DNA of 64,000 nucleotides from Streptomyces sp. NK15101 (GCF_020400725.1 NZ_JAINVG010000020.1:34852-98851); one strand, 5' to 3'; counted from the first letter of the stretch, positions 15,804 to 24,961 are shown. Numbers and translations: made by a program. Notes: a model not told the origin generated them from the letters alone.

Positions 15804-16697
15804 TCAGCCCAGCTGGGCGAGCGCCTCGGTGGCGATGTTCTCGAAGACGGTCTGGTCGGCGGCGAAGACGGAGTCCGCGATCGGCCAGTGGATCACGATC
15901 TCGGTGAAGCCGAGCTCCCGGTGACGCCCGGCGAAGTCGACGAAGGCGTCCACGGACTCCAGCGGCCGCGCCCGGTCCGGGGTGAAACCGGTCAGCAGGA
16001 TCTTGTCCAGCTCGGCGACGTCCCGCCCGGCCTCGGCGCACGCCTTGGCGAGCTTCTCGACCTGGCCGCGCAGGGCCGCCACCGACTGCTCGGGCGTCCC
16101 CTCCTCGTACAGCTTCGGGTCGCCGGTGGTCACCCACCCCTGTCCGTACCGCGCGGCCAGCCTCAGCCCGCGCGGTCCGGTCGCCGCCACCGCGAACGGC
16201 AGCCTCGGGCGCTGGACGCAGCCGGGGATGTTCCGCACCTCGTCGGCCGAGTAGAACGTGCCCCGCTCCGTCACCGCGTCCTCGGTGAGGAGCCGGTCGA
16301 GGAGCGCCACGAACTCACCGAACCGGTCGGCCCGCTCCTTCGGCGTCCACGCCTCCTGCCCGAGCGCGGTGGCGTCGAAGCCGTTGCCGCCCGCGCCGAT
16401 GCCGAGGGTGATCCGTCCGCCGGAGACGTCGTCCAGCGTGATCAGCTCCTTGGCGAGCGTCACCGGGTGCCGGAAGTTCGGCGAGGTCACGAGGGTGCCG
16501 AGGCGGATCCGCTCGGTGGCCGTCGCCGCCGCGGTGAGCGTGGGCAGCGCGCCGAACCACGGGCCGTCGCGGAAGCTCCGCCAGGAGAGGTGGTCGTAGG
16601 TGTACGCGGCATGGAACCCGAGGTCTTCGGCCCGCCGCCAGGTCTTCTTTCCTTCCGCCCACCGGTGGATGGGGAGGATCACCGTGCTAAGACGCAT
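15804..16697 (-). CDS. LLM-class F420-dependent oxidoreductase
   Basis: This 297-residue TIM-barrel protein of the luciferase-like family has YTYDHLSWR, ERIRLGTLVTSPNFRHPVTLAKE, DDVSGGRITLGIGAGG and FAVAATGPRGLRLAARYG. The pattern is that of actinobacterial F420H2-dependent reductases or FMN monooxygenases. The substrate is unknown. It converges on the DUF6083 gene and is not obviously part of an operon. Confidence 0.85.
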   Translation of the reverse strand: MRLSTVILPIHRWAEGKKTWRRAEDLGFHAAYTYDHLSWRSFRDGPWFGALPTLTAAATATERIRLGTLVTSPNFRHPVTLAKELITLDDVSGGRITLGIGAGGNGFDATALGQEAWTPKERADRFGEFVALLDRLLTEDAVTERGTFYSADEVRNIPGCVQRPRLPFAVAATGPRGLRLAARYGQGWVTTGDPKLYEEGTPEQSVAALRGQVEKLAKACAEAGRDVAELDKILLTGFTPDRARPLESVDAFVDFAGRHRELGFTEIVIHWPIADSVFAADQTVFENIATEALAQLG

Positions 16698-16745
16698 GAC
16701 CTCGACGATACGCCGAGTCTCCCGCCGCGATGAATGCGCCGACGT

Positions 16746-17666
16746 TCAGGACGGAAGCACCACGTCGCCCGGGCCGTCCGCCCGACCGGGTACGGACGGC
16801 GTGCCGAGCAGACGGCTCATCGTCTCGGCGGCGCGGACGGCCGCATCGCCGCAGCAGTTGTTGAAGAGGACGTGGACCTCGCGGGCGCGGTCGGCCATCG
16901 CGCGGACGGCCGGCGTCCAGGAGGAGAGCTCCTCAGGCGTGTACCGGTGGCGGAACCGCTCCTCCTTCGTGCCCGTTCCCCAGGCGCGGTTGCGGCCGTG
17001 GAAGCGCACCGCCGCGAGCCGGTCGGAGGTGACCGGGGTGACCGGCGGGATGGACGTGGGGAGTGACTGCACCATGTCCACGGCTACGGCGGTCAGGTCC
17101 AGCTCCGCCAACAGGCCGAAGGTGGAGGCGGAACGGTCCGGACGCCACCAGTCGGGATGCCGGAACTCCACCGCCACCGGCCAGCCCTCGGTGCGCTCCC
17201 GGCACCGGCGCAGCATCGACGTCGCCGCCGCGCCCGGAGCCAGCCACGGAGGGAACTGGAAGAGAAGCGTCCCCAGTCGTTCCGCCCGGCGCAGGGGCTC
17301 AAGGGCTCCGCTGAAACGGAGCCACACCTCGTCGAGCAGCCCGGGGTCCGCCTCCGCCCGACCGCGCCGCTCGGCCGCTGCCTGCCGCAGGTCGGCCGGC
17401 AGGGCGCCGGGTCGCGTCGGATGCCCGGTCAGCAACGAGAACGCCTTCACGTCGAACCGGAAACCGGCCGGTGAACGCTCGACCCAGAGAGTGCTGTTAC
17501 GCGTGCTGGGCAGTGCGTAGTAGGTGGCGTCCACTTCGACCAGCGGAAACTTCGTGGTGTAGTACCGCAGCCTGGCCTCCGCGCCGCGGTGGCCTTCCGG
17601 GTACCAGCCGCTGGAGAGCAGTTCCTTGTCCGTCCACGAACACGCGCCGACGAGAATGTCACCCAT
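16746..17666 (-). CDS. DUF72 (YecE-like) family protein
   Basis: The 306-residue protein begins MGDILVGACSWTDKELL, the typical G-x-x-S/C-W start of DUF72. It continues with FPLVEVDATYYALP, SPAGFRFDVKAFSLLTGHP, LLFQFPPW, VAVEFRHPDWW and VRFHGRN. The family has a TIM-barrel-like fold and an unknown activity. The start at 17666 is chosen because the family motif begins there; upstream codons are not conserved in character. It stands alone. Confidence 0.85.
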   Translation of the reverse strand: MGDILVGACSWTDKELLSSGWYPEGHRGAEARLRYYTTKFPLVEVDATYYALPSTRNSTLWVERSPAGFRFDVKAFSLLTGHPTRPGALPADLRQAAAERRGRAEADPGLLDEVWLRFSGALEPLRRAERLGTLLFQFPPWLAPGAAATSMLRRCRERTEGWPVAVEFRHPDWWRPDRSASTFGLLAELDLTAVAVDMVQSLPTSIPPVTPVTSDRLAAVRFHGRNRAWGTGTKEERFRHRYTPEELSSWTPAVRAMADRAREVHVLFNNCCGDAAVRAAETMSRLLGTPSVPGRADGPGDVVLPS

Positions 17667-17944
17667 GGCCACCGTCTTCCCGACCCCGTGCCGCTGACTC
17701 TCTCCCCGTGCTCGCGGTTCCCTCGGAAGTGAACGGGTTTGCCCCTCTCGCACCACGGAGGACGTGACAGGTGCTCGCACCACGGGACGCGACGGATGGA
17801 CGAGGCTTGACAGGGCTTACGGGGGGCCGGGGCGGAACCGCCCGGCGGCCGTCGCGGCCACGTGGTGCGCCTCCGTCGTGCAGCGGTCGACGGGCGGGAT
17901 CACGGTGCTCGGGCACGGGGCCCGGGCTCCCGGGCCCACGGTGG

Positions 17945-18397
17945 TCAACGGACGCGGGAGCTCATCCAGGGAGTGAGGGTGCTGCCCGTGACCAGTTCCT
18001 TGTACGTCTCGTCGCCGGGCAGCGGGACGACCAGCCACCAGCCGGGCGGGAAGAACCGTCCCTTCACGTGCGCGAGGCCGCCGTGGACGGAGCGGAGGAA
18101 GGCGGGGACGGCGTCGCGGGGCACGTCGGCGAACTCGATGCCGTCCACGGTGATCAGGGCGTCGTCCTCGGGGAAGACCTGGACCGTGACCAAGGGGGAG
18201 CCGCCCAGTTCGACATAGGCCTCGTGCGGCAGCGATCCGTCCGGGTCGAGCACGGCGAACGCGCCGGAGGAGGTGCGCCGGGAGGTCCGGTCCGCGCCGA
18301 TGTCGTCGGTCACCGTCATCTCCAGGTGGAACTCCCGGGCGACCTCCCGGATCGCGGTGACGGCGGCCTCGGTGCTGGGCAGATGCGGGTGAGCCAT
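17945..18397 (-). CDS. Hypothetical protein (unrecognised)
   Basis: I do not recognise this protein of about 150 residues. It shows good Streptomyces coding character, alternating charged and hydrophobic segments, no signal peptide and no membrane span. The C-terminal half has HVKGRFFPPGWWLVVPLPGDETY. ATG at 18397 or 18409 could start it; neither has a good ribosome site. It follows kptA on the same strand after a 41-bp gap and may be cotranscribed. Confidence 0.6.
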   Translation of the reverse strand: MAHPHLPSTEAAVTAIREVAREFHLEMTVTDDIGADRTSRRTSSGAFAVLDPDGSLPHEAYVELGGSPLVTVQVFPEDDALITVDGIEFADVPRDAVPAFLRSVHGGLAHVKGRFFPPGWWLVVPLPGDETYKELVTGSTLTPWMSSRVR

Positions 18398-18438
18398 GGA
18401 ACCGATCATGCCCCATCGGTTCGAGCGAAAGGGGAGCG

Positions 18439-18993
18439 TCAGTGATTCCGGCCGGAGGGGAAGCGGAGGAACTCCGGCGGGACGGCGTCGGTCAGCCAGA
18501 CGCCGTTGGCGCTGACGTGGAAGACGTGACCGGCCCTGTGCATGGCGGCGGCGTCGACGCTCAGCACGACGGGCCGTCCCCGGCGTGCGCCGACCCGGGT
18601 CGCCGTCTCCCGGTCGGGGGAGAGGTGGACGTGGTGGCGGGCCATGGGCCGCAGCCCTTCCGTCCGGATCGAGGGAAGCCGGTCCGCGACCGTACCGTGG
18701 TAGAGGTACGCGGGCGGTTCCGCGGCCGGCAGGTCCAGGTCGACCGAGACGGTGTGGCCCTGGCTGGCACGGATGCGGGTGCCCTCGACGGCGAAGCGCT
18801 TCTTGTCGTTGGTCGCGACGACGTGGTCCAGCTCCTCGCGGGTGATCGGGAAGCCGTGCGCGGCGGTGGCCCGGAGCAGGGCGTCGATCTCGGTCCAGCC
18901 GTGCGCGTCGAGGACGAGCCCGATGCGTTCGGGTTGGTGGCGCAGGTGCTTGGAGAGGTACTTCGACACCTTGACGGTGCGTCTTTCGTCCAT
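18439..18993 (-). CDS. kptA: RNA 2'-phosphotransferase (Tpt1/KptA)
   Basis: This 184-residue enzyme carries the family's conserved residues: SKYLSKHLRHQPE, YHGT, RHHVHLS and GRPVVLSVDAAAM. Tpt1/KptA removes an internal 2'-phosphate from RNA using NAD+, releasing ADP-ribose 1'',2''-cyclic phosphate. Bacteria lack the tRNA-splicing pathway that makes such RNAs, so the natural role is open (NAD+-linked RNA or small-molecule modification has been proposed). The ATG at 18993 matches family length. Its upstream region carries three DnaA boxes. Confidence 0.9.
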   Translation of the reverse strand: MDERRTVKVSKYLSKHLRHQPERIGLVLDAHGWTEIDALLRATAAHGFPITREELDHVVATNDKKRFAVEGTRIRASQGHTVSVDLDLPAAEPPAYLYHGTVADRLPSIRTEGLRPMARHHVHLSPDRETATRVGARRGRPVVLSVDAAAMHRAGHVFHVSANGVWLTDAVPPEFLRFPSGRNH

Positions 18994-19019
18994 CCGTAAT
19001 TCCGATCGGGTTTCAGGTT

Positions 19020-19073
19020 TGATCCACAGCAAAGCGTGGTTATCCACAAGCGAGTTGCCGATTCTGTGGACAA
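19020..19073. promoter_or_regulatory. Three DnaA boxes upstream of kptA
   Basis: Within 54 bp lie TGATCCACA (19020-19028), TTATCCACA (19040-19048) and the reverse of TTGTCCACA (19065-19073). The last two match the strong DnaA-box consensus. They sit in the kptA leader/promoter just below the MerR gene stop, so DnaA could bind here as an accessory site or regulate kptA. Confidence 0.75.
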
Positions 19074-19095
19074 CGGCTCCCACCCGTCAAGCTAT

Positions 19096-20055
19096 TTATC
19101 CAATTCCCTCCTGTCTGTCGTGATATGAGGCAAGTGCGTCCAATGTCCTTTTGTTGAGCTCTCGTTCCGTCGCCGCCGTGACGAACGGCGCGACGCCCTC
19201 CGCGCCGACCAGATCCTGTACGGCACGGATCGTCGCCCCCGGCAGGGTCACCGTCCGGGGCTCCTCGTCCTTCACGGAAGAGGCGTCCGGTGAAAGGTGG
19301 ATCCGGAGGTGCCGGGTGGCCAACAAGCGCATCGCCCGCGCCAGTTCGGCGTCCACCGTCTGCTGGGCGAGCGGCCTGAGGCGCCGCACCATCGTCGCCG
19401 CCTCGGCCGCGTCCGCGTCCGTCGGCGGCCGGTGCTCCAGGTAGCGCGCGAAGACGTGCTCGGTGGTGAACTCCAGGAAGCGGGACGCTATGTGCTCGAC
19501 CTGATCGCGAAGTTCCCTCAGATGACCGGTGATCGCCGCCAGCGGCACACCCGCCGCGTACAACTCGGCCGCCACCGCCAGCTCCTGCGGGCTCGGTACG
19601 AGGTACTCCTCGCCCTCCCGCCCCGGCAGCCGCTCCAGCACGCCGAGTTCGACGGCCTCCCGGATGGCCTCCTCGTCCGGCGTCCCGCCGAAGCGGGCGT
19701 CCAGCTCCGCGCGGGAGATCCGGTCCGCCTCCTCGTCCGTCCACGGCCCGTGGACCTCCGCGACCAGGCCCAGCACGCCGCCGAGCCCCCGGCCGGTGTC
19801 CCAGGCCTCCAAGAGCTCCTTGATCGAGGCCAGGGTGTAGCCCCGGTCGAGCAGGTCGGCGATCTGCCGGAGCCGCGCGAGGTGCGCGTCCCCGTACACG
19901 TTCGACCTGCCCCGCCGCTCCGGGCGGGGCAGCAGACCGCGGTCCTGGTAGGCGCGGATCGTCCGGACCGTGGCCCCGCTGTGATGGGCGAGATCCTCGA
20001 TCCGGTACTCCGGCTGTGCTGACTGCTCGGACAAACCCGCTCCCGCCACCCGCAT
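19096..20055 (-). CDS. MerR-family transcriptional regulator
   Basis: The 319-residue regulator has a MerR winged helix at about residues 17-85: [42 protein letters not shown], then LRQIADLLDRGYTLASIKELLEAW. The long C-terminal region (about 230 residues) has no cysteine cluster, so metal sensing is unlikely; it may bind an organic ligand or act as a global regulator. The RGLLPRPERRGR form is common in Streptomyces. The target is unknown. It is the first of a reverse-strand run with kptA downstream. Confidence 0.85.
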   Translation of the reverse strand: MRVAGAGLSEQSAQPEYRIEDLAHHSGATVRTIRAYQDRGLLPRPERRGRSNVYGDAHLARLRQIADLLDRGYTLASIKELLEAWDTGRGLGGVLGLVAEVHGPWTDEEADRISRAELDARFGGTPDEEAIREAVELGVLERLPGREGEEYLVPSPQELAVAAELYAAGVPLAAITGHLRELRDQVEHIASRFLEFTTEHVFARYLEHRPPTDADAAEAATMVRRLRPLAQQTVDAELARAMRLLATRHLRIHLSPDASSVKDEEPRTVTLPGATIRAVQDLVGAEGVAPFVTAATERELNKRTLDALASYHDRQEGIG

Positions 20056-20124
20056 CCTCCACCCCGCCGCCGCGGGGCCCCTCCTGGGAGGGATCGTACG
20101 ACCGCCGGCCCGGCCCGGGCCCTG

Positions 20125-20229
20125 CCGGTCACGACGGCATGACCACCCGCCGGGCCCCGGCCGGACCGCGCCGGTCGTGACGCCGTGACCACCGGCCGGG
20201 CCCCGGCCGGACCGTGCCGGTCACGCCGG
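20125..20229. repeat. 46-bp tandem direct repeat
   Basis: Two adjacent 46-bp units (20125-20170 and 20171-20216) differ at only a few positions, and a third copy begins at 20217 and breaks off after about 13 bp. Each starts CCGGTC and contains GGGCCCCGGCCGGACCG. The array fills the spacer between the MerR start and the EphD-like stop codon, and the third copy overlaps that stop. It may act as a structured terminator. Confidence 0.8.
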
Positions 20230-22023
20230 TGGCTGCCAGCGGGCCAGGCCCCGCAGGACTCCGGGGCTGAGCCGGGACAGGAAGTGGGCGCCCCGGGCCT
20301 CGGGGGTCACCGGGACGACGGCCCGGTCGTGCAGGACCGCCCCCAGGATCGCGTCCGCGACCTTCTCCGGCGGGTAGTTCCGCAGCCCGTACAGCCGGGA
20401 GGCCTTCTGCTGCCGCCGCCTCTCCTCCGCCGCGTCCGTGACCCCGGCGAACCGCGCGGTCGCCGTGATGTTGGTGTTGACGATGCCGGGGCATATCGCC
20501 GACACCCCGATCCCCTGGTCGGCCAGTTCGGCGCGCAGGCACTCGCTGAGCATCAGCACCGCCGCCTTCGACGTGCTGTACGCGGGCAGCGCCCGAGAGG
20601 GCTGGAAGGCCGCCGCCGAGGCGGTGTTGACGATGTGGCCGCCCTGGCCGCGCGCGGTCATCTGCGCGCCGAAGAAGCGGCAGCCGTGGATGACGCCCCA
20701 CAGATTGACGTCCAGGACCCGCTTCCACTCCTCGCCCGAGGTCTCGAAGAAGGAACCGGTGAGCCCGATGCCCGCGTTGTTCACCAGGACGTCGACGACG
20801 CCGTACTCGGCCGCCACCTTCGCGGCCAGCTTCTCCATCGCCTGCTCGTCGGCGACGTCGGCCGTCTCGCCCCAGGCCTCCGGGGCGCCGATCAGGCGCG
20901 CCATCTCGGCCGTGCGGGCAGCACCCACGGCGTCCCGGTCCACGGCCACCACCCGGGCGCCGGCCTCCGCGAACGCGAAGGCGGTGGCCCGGCCGATGCC
21001 GCTGGCCGCCCCGGTGACCAGGACGAGCTGGCCGCCGAACCGCTCCGTGTACGCCGGCTTCACGCCGCTCTTCGCCGCCGTCGGCGCGGCGGGCCGGCGA
21101 AGACCCGACGCCTTGGCCGCCGCGTCCTCGTTGGCCCGGACGAACTCGGAGATCCAGGCGGACAGCCGGTCCGGCCGGGTGCGCGGCACCCAGTGCTTGG
21201 CCGGCAGGGTGCGCCGGGTCAGGTCCGGCACCCAGGTGCCCAGGTCGTCGTAGAGCCGCTCGGAGAGGAACGCGTCCCCGGTCGGCGTGATCAGCTGCAC
21301 GGGCGCGTGCGCGTACGCGTCGGGGCGCGGCCTGCCGAGCCGGGCCCGGACGTTGTCCCGGTAGAGCCAGGCGCCGTGCGCCGCGTCGTTCGGCAGGGAG
21401 GGCGTCGGGTAGTCCCCGGCGGGGACCTTCTCCATCCGCTCCAGGACCTTCGGCCAGCGCTTGCCGAGCGGGCCGCGCCAGGCGAGCTCCGGCAGCACGG
21501 GCGTGTGCAGCATGTACACGTACCAGGACTTGGCGCCCTGGCCGAGGAGCTGGCCGATCCGGCGCGGGGTGGGCCGGGTCATCCGCTGCTTGATCCAGTG
21601 CCCGAAGTGGTCGAGCGAGGGTCCCGACATCGAGGTGAAGGAGGCGATCCGGCCCTCGGTGCGGGGCACGGTGGCGAACTCCCAGGACTGCACCGAGCCC
21701 CAGTCGTGGCCGACGAGGTGGACCGGCCGGTCCGGGCTGACGGCGTCGGCGACCGCGAGGAAGTCGTCCGTCAGCTTCTCCAGCGTGAAGCCGCCGCGCA
21801 GCGGGACCGGCGCCGTCGACCGGCCGTGGCCCCGGACGTCGTACAGCACCACGTGGAACTCCTCGGCCAGCCGGACCGCGACCTCCGACCACACCTCCTT
21901 GGAGTCCGGGTACCCGTGCACGAGCAGGACGGTGGGCCGGCCCGTGTCGCCGAGCTCGGCGACGCACAGCTCGATACCGCCCGTCCGGACCCAGCGCTCC
22001 CGCGCCCCGTTCAGCCCCGCCAT
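20221..22023 (-). CDS. Alpha/beta hydrolase - short-chain dehydrogenase fusion (EphD-like)
   Basis: The 600-residue protein fuses two enzymes. Residues about 10-285 are an epoxide-hydrolase-type alpha/beta hydrolase: LLVHGYPDSKEVW oxyanion region, VGHDWGS nucleophile elbow (Asp), and a late His in LPAKHWVPRTRP. Residues about 310-580 are an SDR with TGAASGIG, NNAGIG and the YxxxK motif in YSTSKAA. This is the architecture of Mycobacterium tuberculosis EphD (Rv2214c). The hydrolase part would open epoxides or cleave esters, and the SDR part oxidise the product. Streptomyces lack mycolic acids, so the substrate must differ. Its ATG overlaps the stop of the M24 gene (TGATG), implying translational coupling. 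Confidence 0.85.
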   Translation of the reverse strand: MAGLNGARERWVRTGGIELCVAELGDTGRPTVLLVHGYPDSKEVWSEVAVRLAEEFHVVLYDVRGHGRSTAPVPLRGGFTLEKLTDDFLAVADAVSPDRPVHLVGHDWGSVQSWEFATVPRTEGRIASFTSMSGPSLDHFGHWIKQRMTRPTPRRIGQLLGQGAKSWYVYMLHTPVLPELAWRGPLGKRWPKVLERMEKVPAGDYPTPSLPNDAAHGAWLYRDNVRARLGRPRPDAYAHAPVQLITPTGDAFLSERLYDDLGTWVPDLTRRTLPAKHWVPRTRPDRLSAWISEFVRANEDAAAKASGLRRPAAPTAAKSGVKPAYTERFGGQLVLVTGAASGIGRATAFAFAEAGARVVAVDRDAVGAARTAEMARLIGAPEAWGETADVADEQAMEKLAAKVAAEYGVVDVLVNNAGIGLTGSFFETSGEEWKRVLDVNLWGVIHGCRFFGAQMTARGQGGHIVNTASAAAFQPSRALPAYSTSKAAVLMLSECLRAELADQGIGVSAICPGIVNTNITATARFAGVTDAAEERRRQQKASRLYGLRNYPPEKVADAILGAVLHDRAVVPVTPEARGAHFLSRLSPGVLRGLARWQPPA

Positions 22024-22868
22024 CAGACCGCTCCCTCGTTCCAGCGCCGCACGTGCGGCAGATCGTCGTCCAGCCAGAAAGCACTCTGCTCGGGGTCCCG
22101 GGAGTCGGTGACGACCAGGATCTCCTCGAACTTCGCGCCCGTCCCCCGGAATCCGAGGTGCGGCTCGACCGCCCACAGCCCGGGCACGGGCGGGTGGTCG
22201 GAGAACTTGTACGGCGACCAGAGCGGCGACCAGCCGTCCCGGTGACCGTGCACGGCGTCGCTCGCGAGCCCCTTGAGCGACTGGGTGCCGAAGCCGAAGA
22301 GCGTCGGCGCCCAGCGGCGCTCCTTCACCCGGTCGATCTTGTGGGCGATGACGCCGAAGGGGTAGGCCCGGTGCCGGTTCGCGTACCCCTGGCGGACCAT
22401 GAGCCGGTCCACGTCCTCGTATATCTCGCGCAGCGTGCGGCGCTCGCGCACCTCGCGCAGGGTCAGCTCGCGGTGGGCCTCCAGGTCGGCGAGCAGCTTG
22501 TCGTGCAGGGGGTTGAGGCCCAGGCAGCCGCTGTAACCGATGTCGGCCGTGTATCCCTTGTAGACCGGCGCCATGTCGAGGATGAACGGCATCCCCGCCT
22601 CCAGGCGCCGGTTCGTGGGGAAGAACTGCAGGGGGATCCTGAAGTCCACGAAGGCCGTGCGGTCGCCGAACCAGGCGAAGGGCCGGTGGAACCAGTCCCG
22701 CACGCCCCGCTCGTGGAGCCAATCCCGCTGCATCCGGGCGGCCTCGCGCTCGGTCACGCCCGGCTTGAGCTGGGCCGCGACGGCTTCCGCGCACTCGTAG
22801 GAGAGCCGCTGTACTTCCCTGAACCCCCGCAGCTCCGCGGAGAGTTCGCCTGTCACTGCTGAGGCCAT
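22023..22868 (-). CDS. M24-family peptidase-like protein
   Basis: This 281-residue pita-bread-fold protein is related to methionine/Xaa-Pro aminopeptidases. Candidate metal ligands are the two Asp residues in ILDMAPVYKGYTADIGYSG, a His in the VHGHRDGW region, Glu in VEPHLGF and Glu in KFEEILVV. N-terminal helices carry KPGVTEREAARMQRDWL. This branch often sits beside lipid or alcohol-metabolism genes and may be a creatinase-like hydrolase rather than a peptidase. It is translated just ahead of the EphD-like gene, so the two probably act together. Start chosen at MASAVTGELS. Confidence 0.75.
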   Translation of the reverse strand: MASAVTGELSAELRGFREVQRLSYECAEAVAAQLKPGVTEREAARMQRDWLHERGVRDWFHRPFAWFGDRTAFVDFRIPLQFFPTNRRLEAGMPFILDMAPVYKGYTADIGYSGCLGLNPLHDKLLADLEAHRELTLREVRERRTLREIYEDVDRLMVRQGYANRHRAYPFGVIAHKIDRVKERRWAPTLFGFGTQSLKGLASDAVHGHRDGWSPLWSPYKFSDHPPVPGLWAVEPHLGFRGTGAKFEEILVVTDSRDPEQSAFWLDDDLPHVRRWNEGAV

Positions 22869-23111
22869 GCCACCCGCCGTCCCGTGTGAGCGCCCGACTG
22901 CGCTACGCGTCCGTAACTTGACACCGATGAATGTGACAATGCCCGGCGGCTGCGTCAAGGGGTCGGACGGCGGCCTGTGGAAAAGACCGGCCGAGGCCCG
23001 GGGAGGAAGACTTTCGTCGCGACGCCCCTACGGGCTTGTACTCCTGAAGTGGGAGAAGGACCGAGCCGTTGGGCTGACGACTGCTGTGGCGCACGCCACT
23101 ACCGTCGAAGC

Positions 23112-24074
23112 GTGACTGTGATCGCCACCGAAAGCCTCAGCAAGCGGTTCCCCCGGGTGACCGCTCTCGACCGGCTCTCCCTGGACATCGGGCCCGGTGT
23201 GACCGGACTGGTGGGTGCCAACGGAGCCGGCAAGTCCACGATGATCAAGATCCTGCTCGGACTCTCCCCCGCCACGGAGGGCACCGCGCAGGTCCTGGGC
23301 CTCGACGTCCGGACCCACGGTCCCGAGATCCGTGAGCGCGTCGGGTACATGCCCGAGCACGACTGCCTCCCGCCGGACGTCTCGGCGACCGAGTTCGTCG
23401 TCCACATGGCGCGGATGTCCGGACTGCCCCCGACCGCCGCCCGGGAGCGGACCGCCGACACCCTGCGCCACGTCGGCCTGTACGAGGAGCGCTACCGCCC
23501 GATAGGCGGCTACTCGACGGGCATGAAGCAGCGGGTGAAGCTGGCCCAGGCGCTCGTCCACGACCCGAAGCTGGTCCTCCTCGACGAGCCGACCAACGGC
23601 CTCGACCCGGTCGGCCGGGACGAGATGCTCGGACTGATCCGCCGGGTCTGGACCGACTTCGGCATCTCCGTCCTCGTCACCTCCCACCTCCTGGGCGAGC
23701 TGGAGCGCACCTGCGACCACGTCGTCGTCATCGACGGCGGCCGACTGCTGCGCTCCAGCTCCACCAGCGACTTCACCCGGACCACCACGACGCTCGCGGT
23801 CGAGGTCACCGACTCCGACCTCCACCCCGACGGCACGGCGGCGTTCCGCGAGGCCCTCGCCGCCGCCGGCGTGACGGTCCACGCGGGCGTGGAGGACGGC
23901 CTGCCGGGCGCCGGCCACATCCTGCTGCTGGAAGCGGCCGGCGAGGAGACGTACGACCTCGTGCGGGACACCGTCGCCGGTCTCGGCCTCGGCCTCGTCC
24001 GCATGGAGCAGCGCCGCCACCACATCGCCGAGGTCTTCAAGGCGACGGACCAGGAGGAGGTGCCGGCTCGATGA
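23112..24074 (+). CDS. ABC transporter ATP-binding protein (first of pair)
   Basis: The 320-residue ATPase has Walker A GANGAGKST, signature YSTGMKQRVKLAQALVHDP and Walker B LVLLDEPTNGLDP, then a C-terminal extension of about 100 residues typical of ABC-2 exporters (DrrA/NatA type). The GTG at 23112 is used; the upstream frame is open but unconvincing. It begins a four-gene operon in which stop and start codons overlap (ATGA at 24071). Confidence 0.92.
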   Translation: MTVIATESLSKRFPRVTALDRLSLDIGPGVTGLVGANGAGKSTMIKILLGLSPATEGTAQVLGLDVRTHGPEIRERVGYMPEHDCLPPDVSATEFVVHMARMSGLPPTAARERTADTLRHVGLYEERYRPIGGYSTGMKQRVKLAQALVHDPKLVLLDEPTNGLDPVGRDEMLGLIRRVWTDFGISVLVTSHLLGELERTCDHVVVIDGGRLLRSSSTSDFTRTTTTLAVEVTDSDLHPDGTAAFREALAAAGVTVHAGVEDGLPGAGHILLLEAAGEETYDLVRDTVAGLGLGLVRMEQRRHHIAEVFKATDQEEVPAR

Positions 24075-24961
24075 GCTCCCAGGCCCCCGACACGACCCGG
24101 ATCCACAACATCGGCTACCGGTCCTACGACGGCCCGCGCCTCGGCCGGGCGTACGCGCGCAGGTCGCTGTTCTCGCAGTCGCTGCGCGGCGCGTACGGCC
24201 TGGGCCGCAGCGCCAAGTCCAAGGTGCTGCCGATGCTGCTCTTCGCGGTGATGTGCCTGCCGGCGCTGGTCATCGTCGCGGTCGCGGTCGTCACCAAGCA
24301 GTCCAAGCTGGCGATCGAGTACACGGAGTACGCGGTCTACCTCCAGCTCGTCATCAGCATCTACCTGGCCTCGCAGGCGCCCCAGTCCGTCTCCCGGGAC
24401 CTCCGCTTCCGGACGGTGCCGCTGTACTTCTCCCGCCCGATCGAACGCGTGGACTACGTCCTCGCCAAGTTCGGCGCGATGGCCTCGGCGCTCTTCGTCC
24501 TCACCGCCGCCCCGCTGCTGATCCTCTGGATCGGCTCGCTCCTCGCCAAGATGGACTTCGTCGAGCAGTCCAGGATGTTCGGCCAGGGGCTCGTCTCGGT
24601 GGCCCTGCTCTCGCTGCTCTTCGGCGGCATCGGGCTGGTCATGGCGGCCCTCACCCCGCGCCGCGGCTTCGGCGTCGCCGCCGTCATCGCCGTCCTGACG
24701 ATCTCGTACGGGGCCGTCTCGACCCTCATGGGCATCGCCTACGCCACGGAGAACCAGGGCGCCATCGTCTGGCTCGGCCTGTTCTCGCCGATGACCCTCA
24801 TCGGCGGCGTCCAGACCGCCTTCCTGGGCGCGCCGAGCAGCTTCCCCGACGGCTCGGACCCGGGAGCCGGGGTCGGCGTCGTCTATCTGCTGGCCGTCCT
24901 CGCGCTCGTCGCCGGCTCGTACGGCATCCTGATGCGCCGCTACCGAAAGGTCGGGCTGTGA
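24071..24961 (+). CDS. ABC-2-type transporter permease
   Basis: The 296-residue membrane protein has about six helices after a cytosolic N-terminus containing HNIGYRSYDGPRLGR, a motif common in Streptomyces ABC-2 permeases. SQAPQSVSRDLRFRTVPLYFSRPIERVDYVLAKF is the conserved coupling region following the second helix. It overlaps both neighbours by 4 bp, so it should pair with the preceding ATPase. The cargo is unknown. Confidence 0.88.
   Translation: MSSQAPDTTRIHNIGYRSYDGPRLGRAYARRSLFSQSLRGAYGLGRSAKSKVLPMLLFAVMCLPALVIVAVAVVTKQSKLAIEYTEYAVYLQLVISIYLASQAPQSVSRDLRFRTVPLYFSRPIERVDYVLAKFGAMASALFVLTAAPLLILWIGSLLAKMDFVEQSRMFGQGLVSVALLSLLFGGIGLVMAALTPRRGFGVAAVIAVLTISYGAVSTLMGIAYATENQGAIVWLGLFSPMTLIGGVQTAFLGAPSSFPDGSDPGAGVGVVYLLAVLALVAGSYGILMRRYRKVGL

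Noticed and set aside
21842..21857. CACCACGTGGAAC as a second parS
   Set aside because: Only 10 of 14 positions match and the left arm is wrong.
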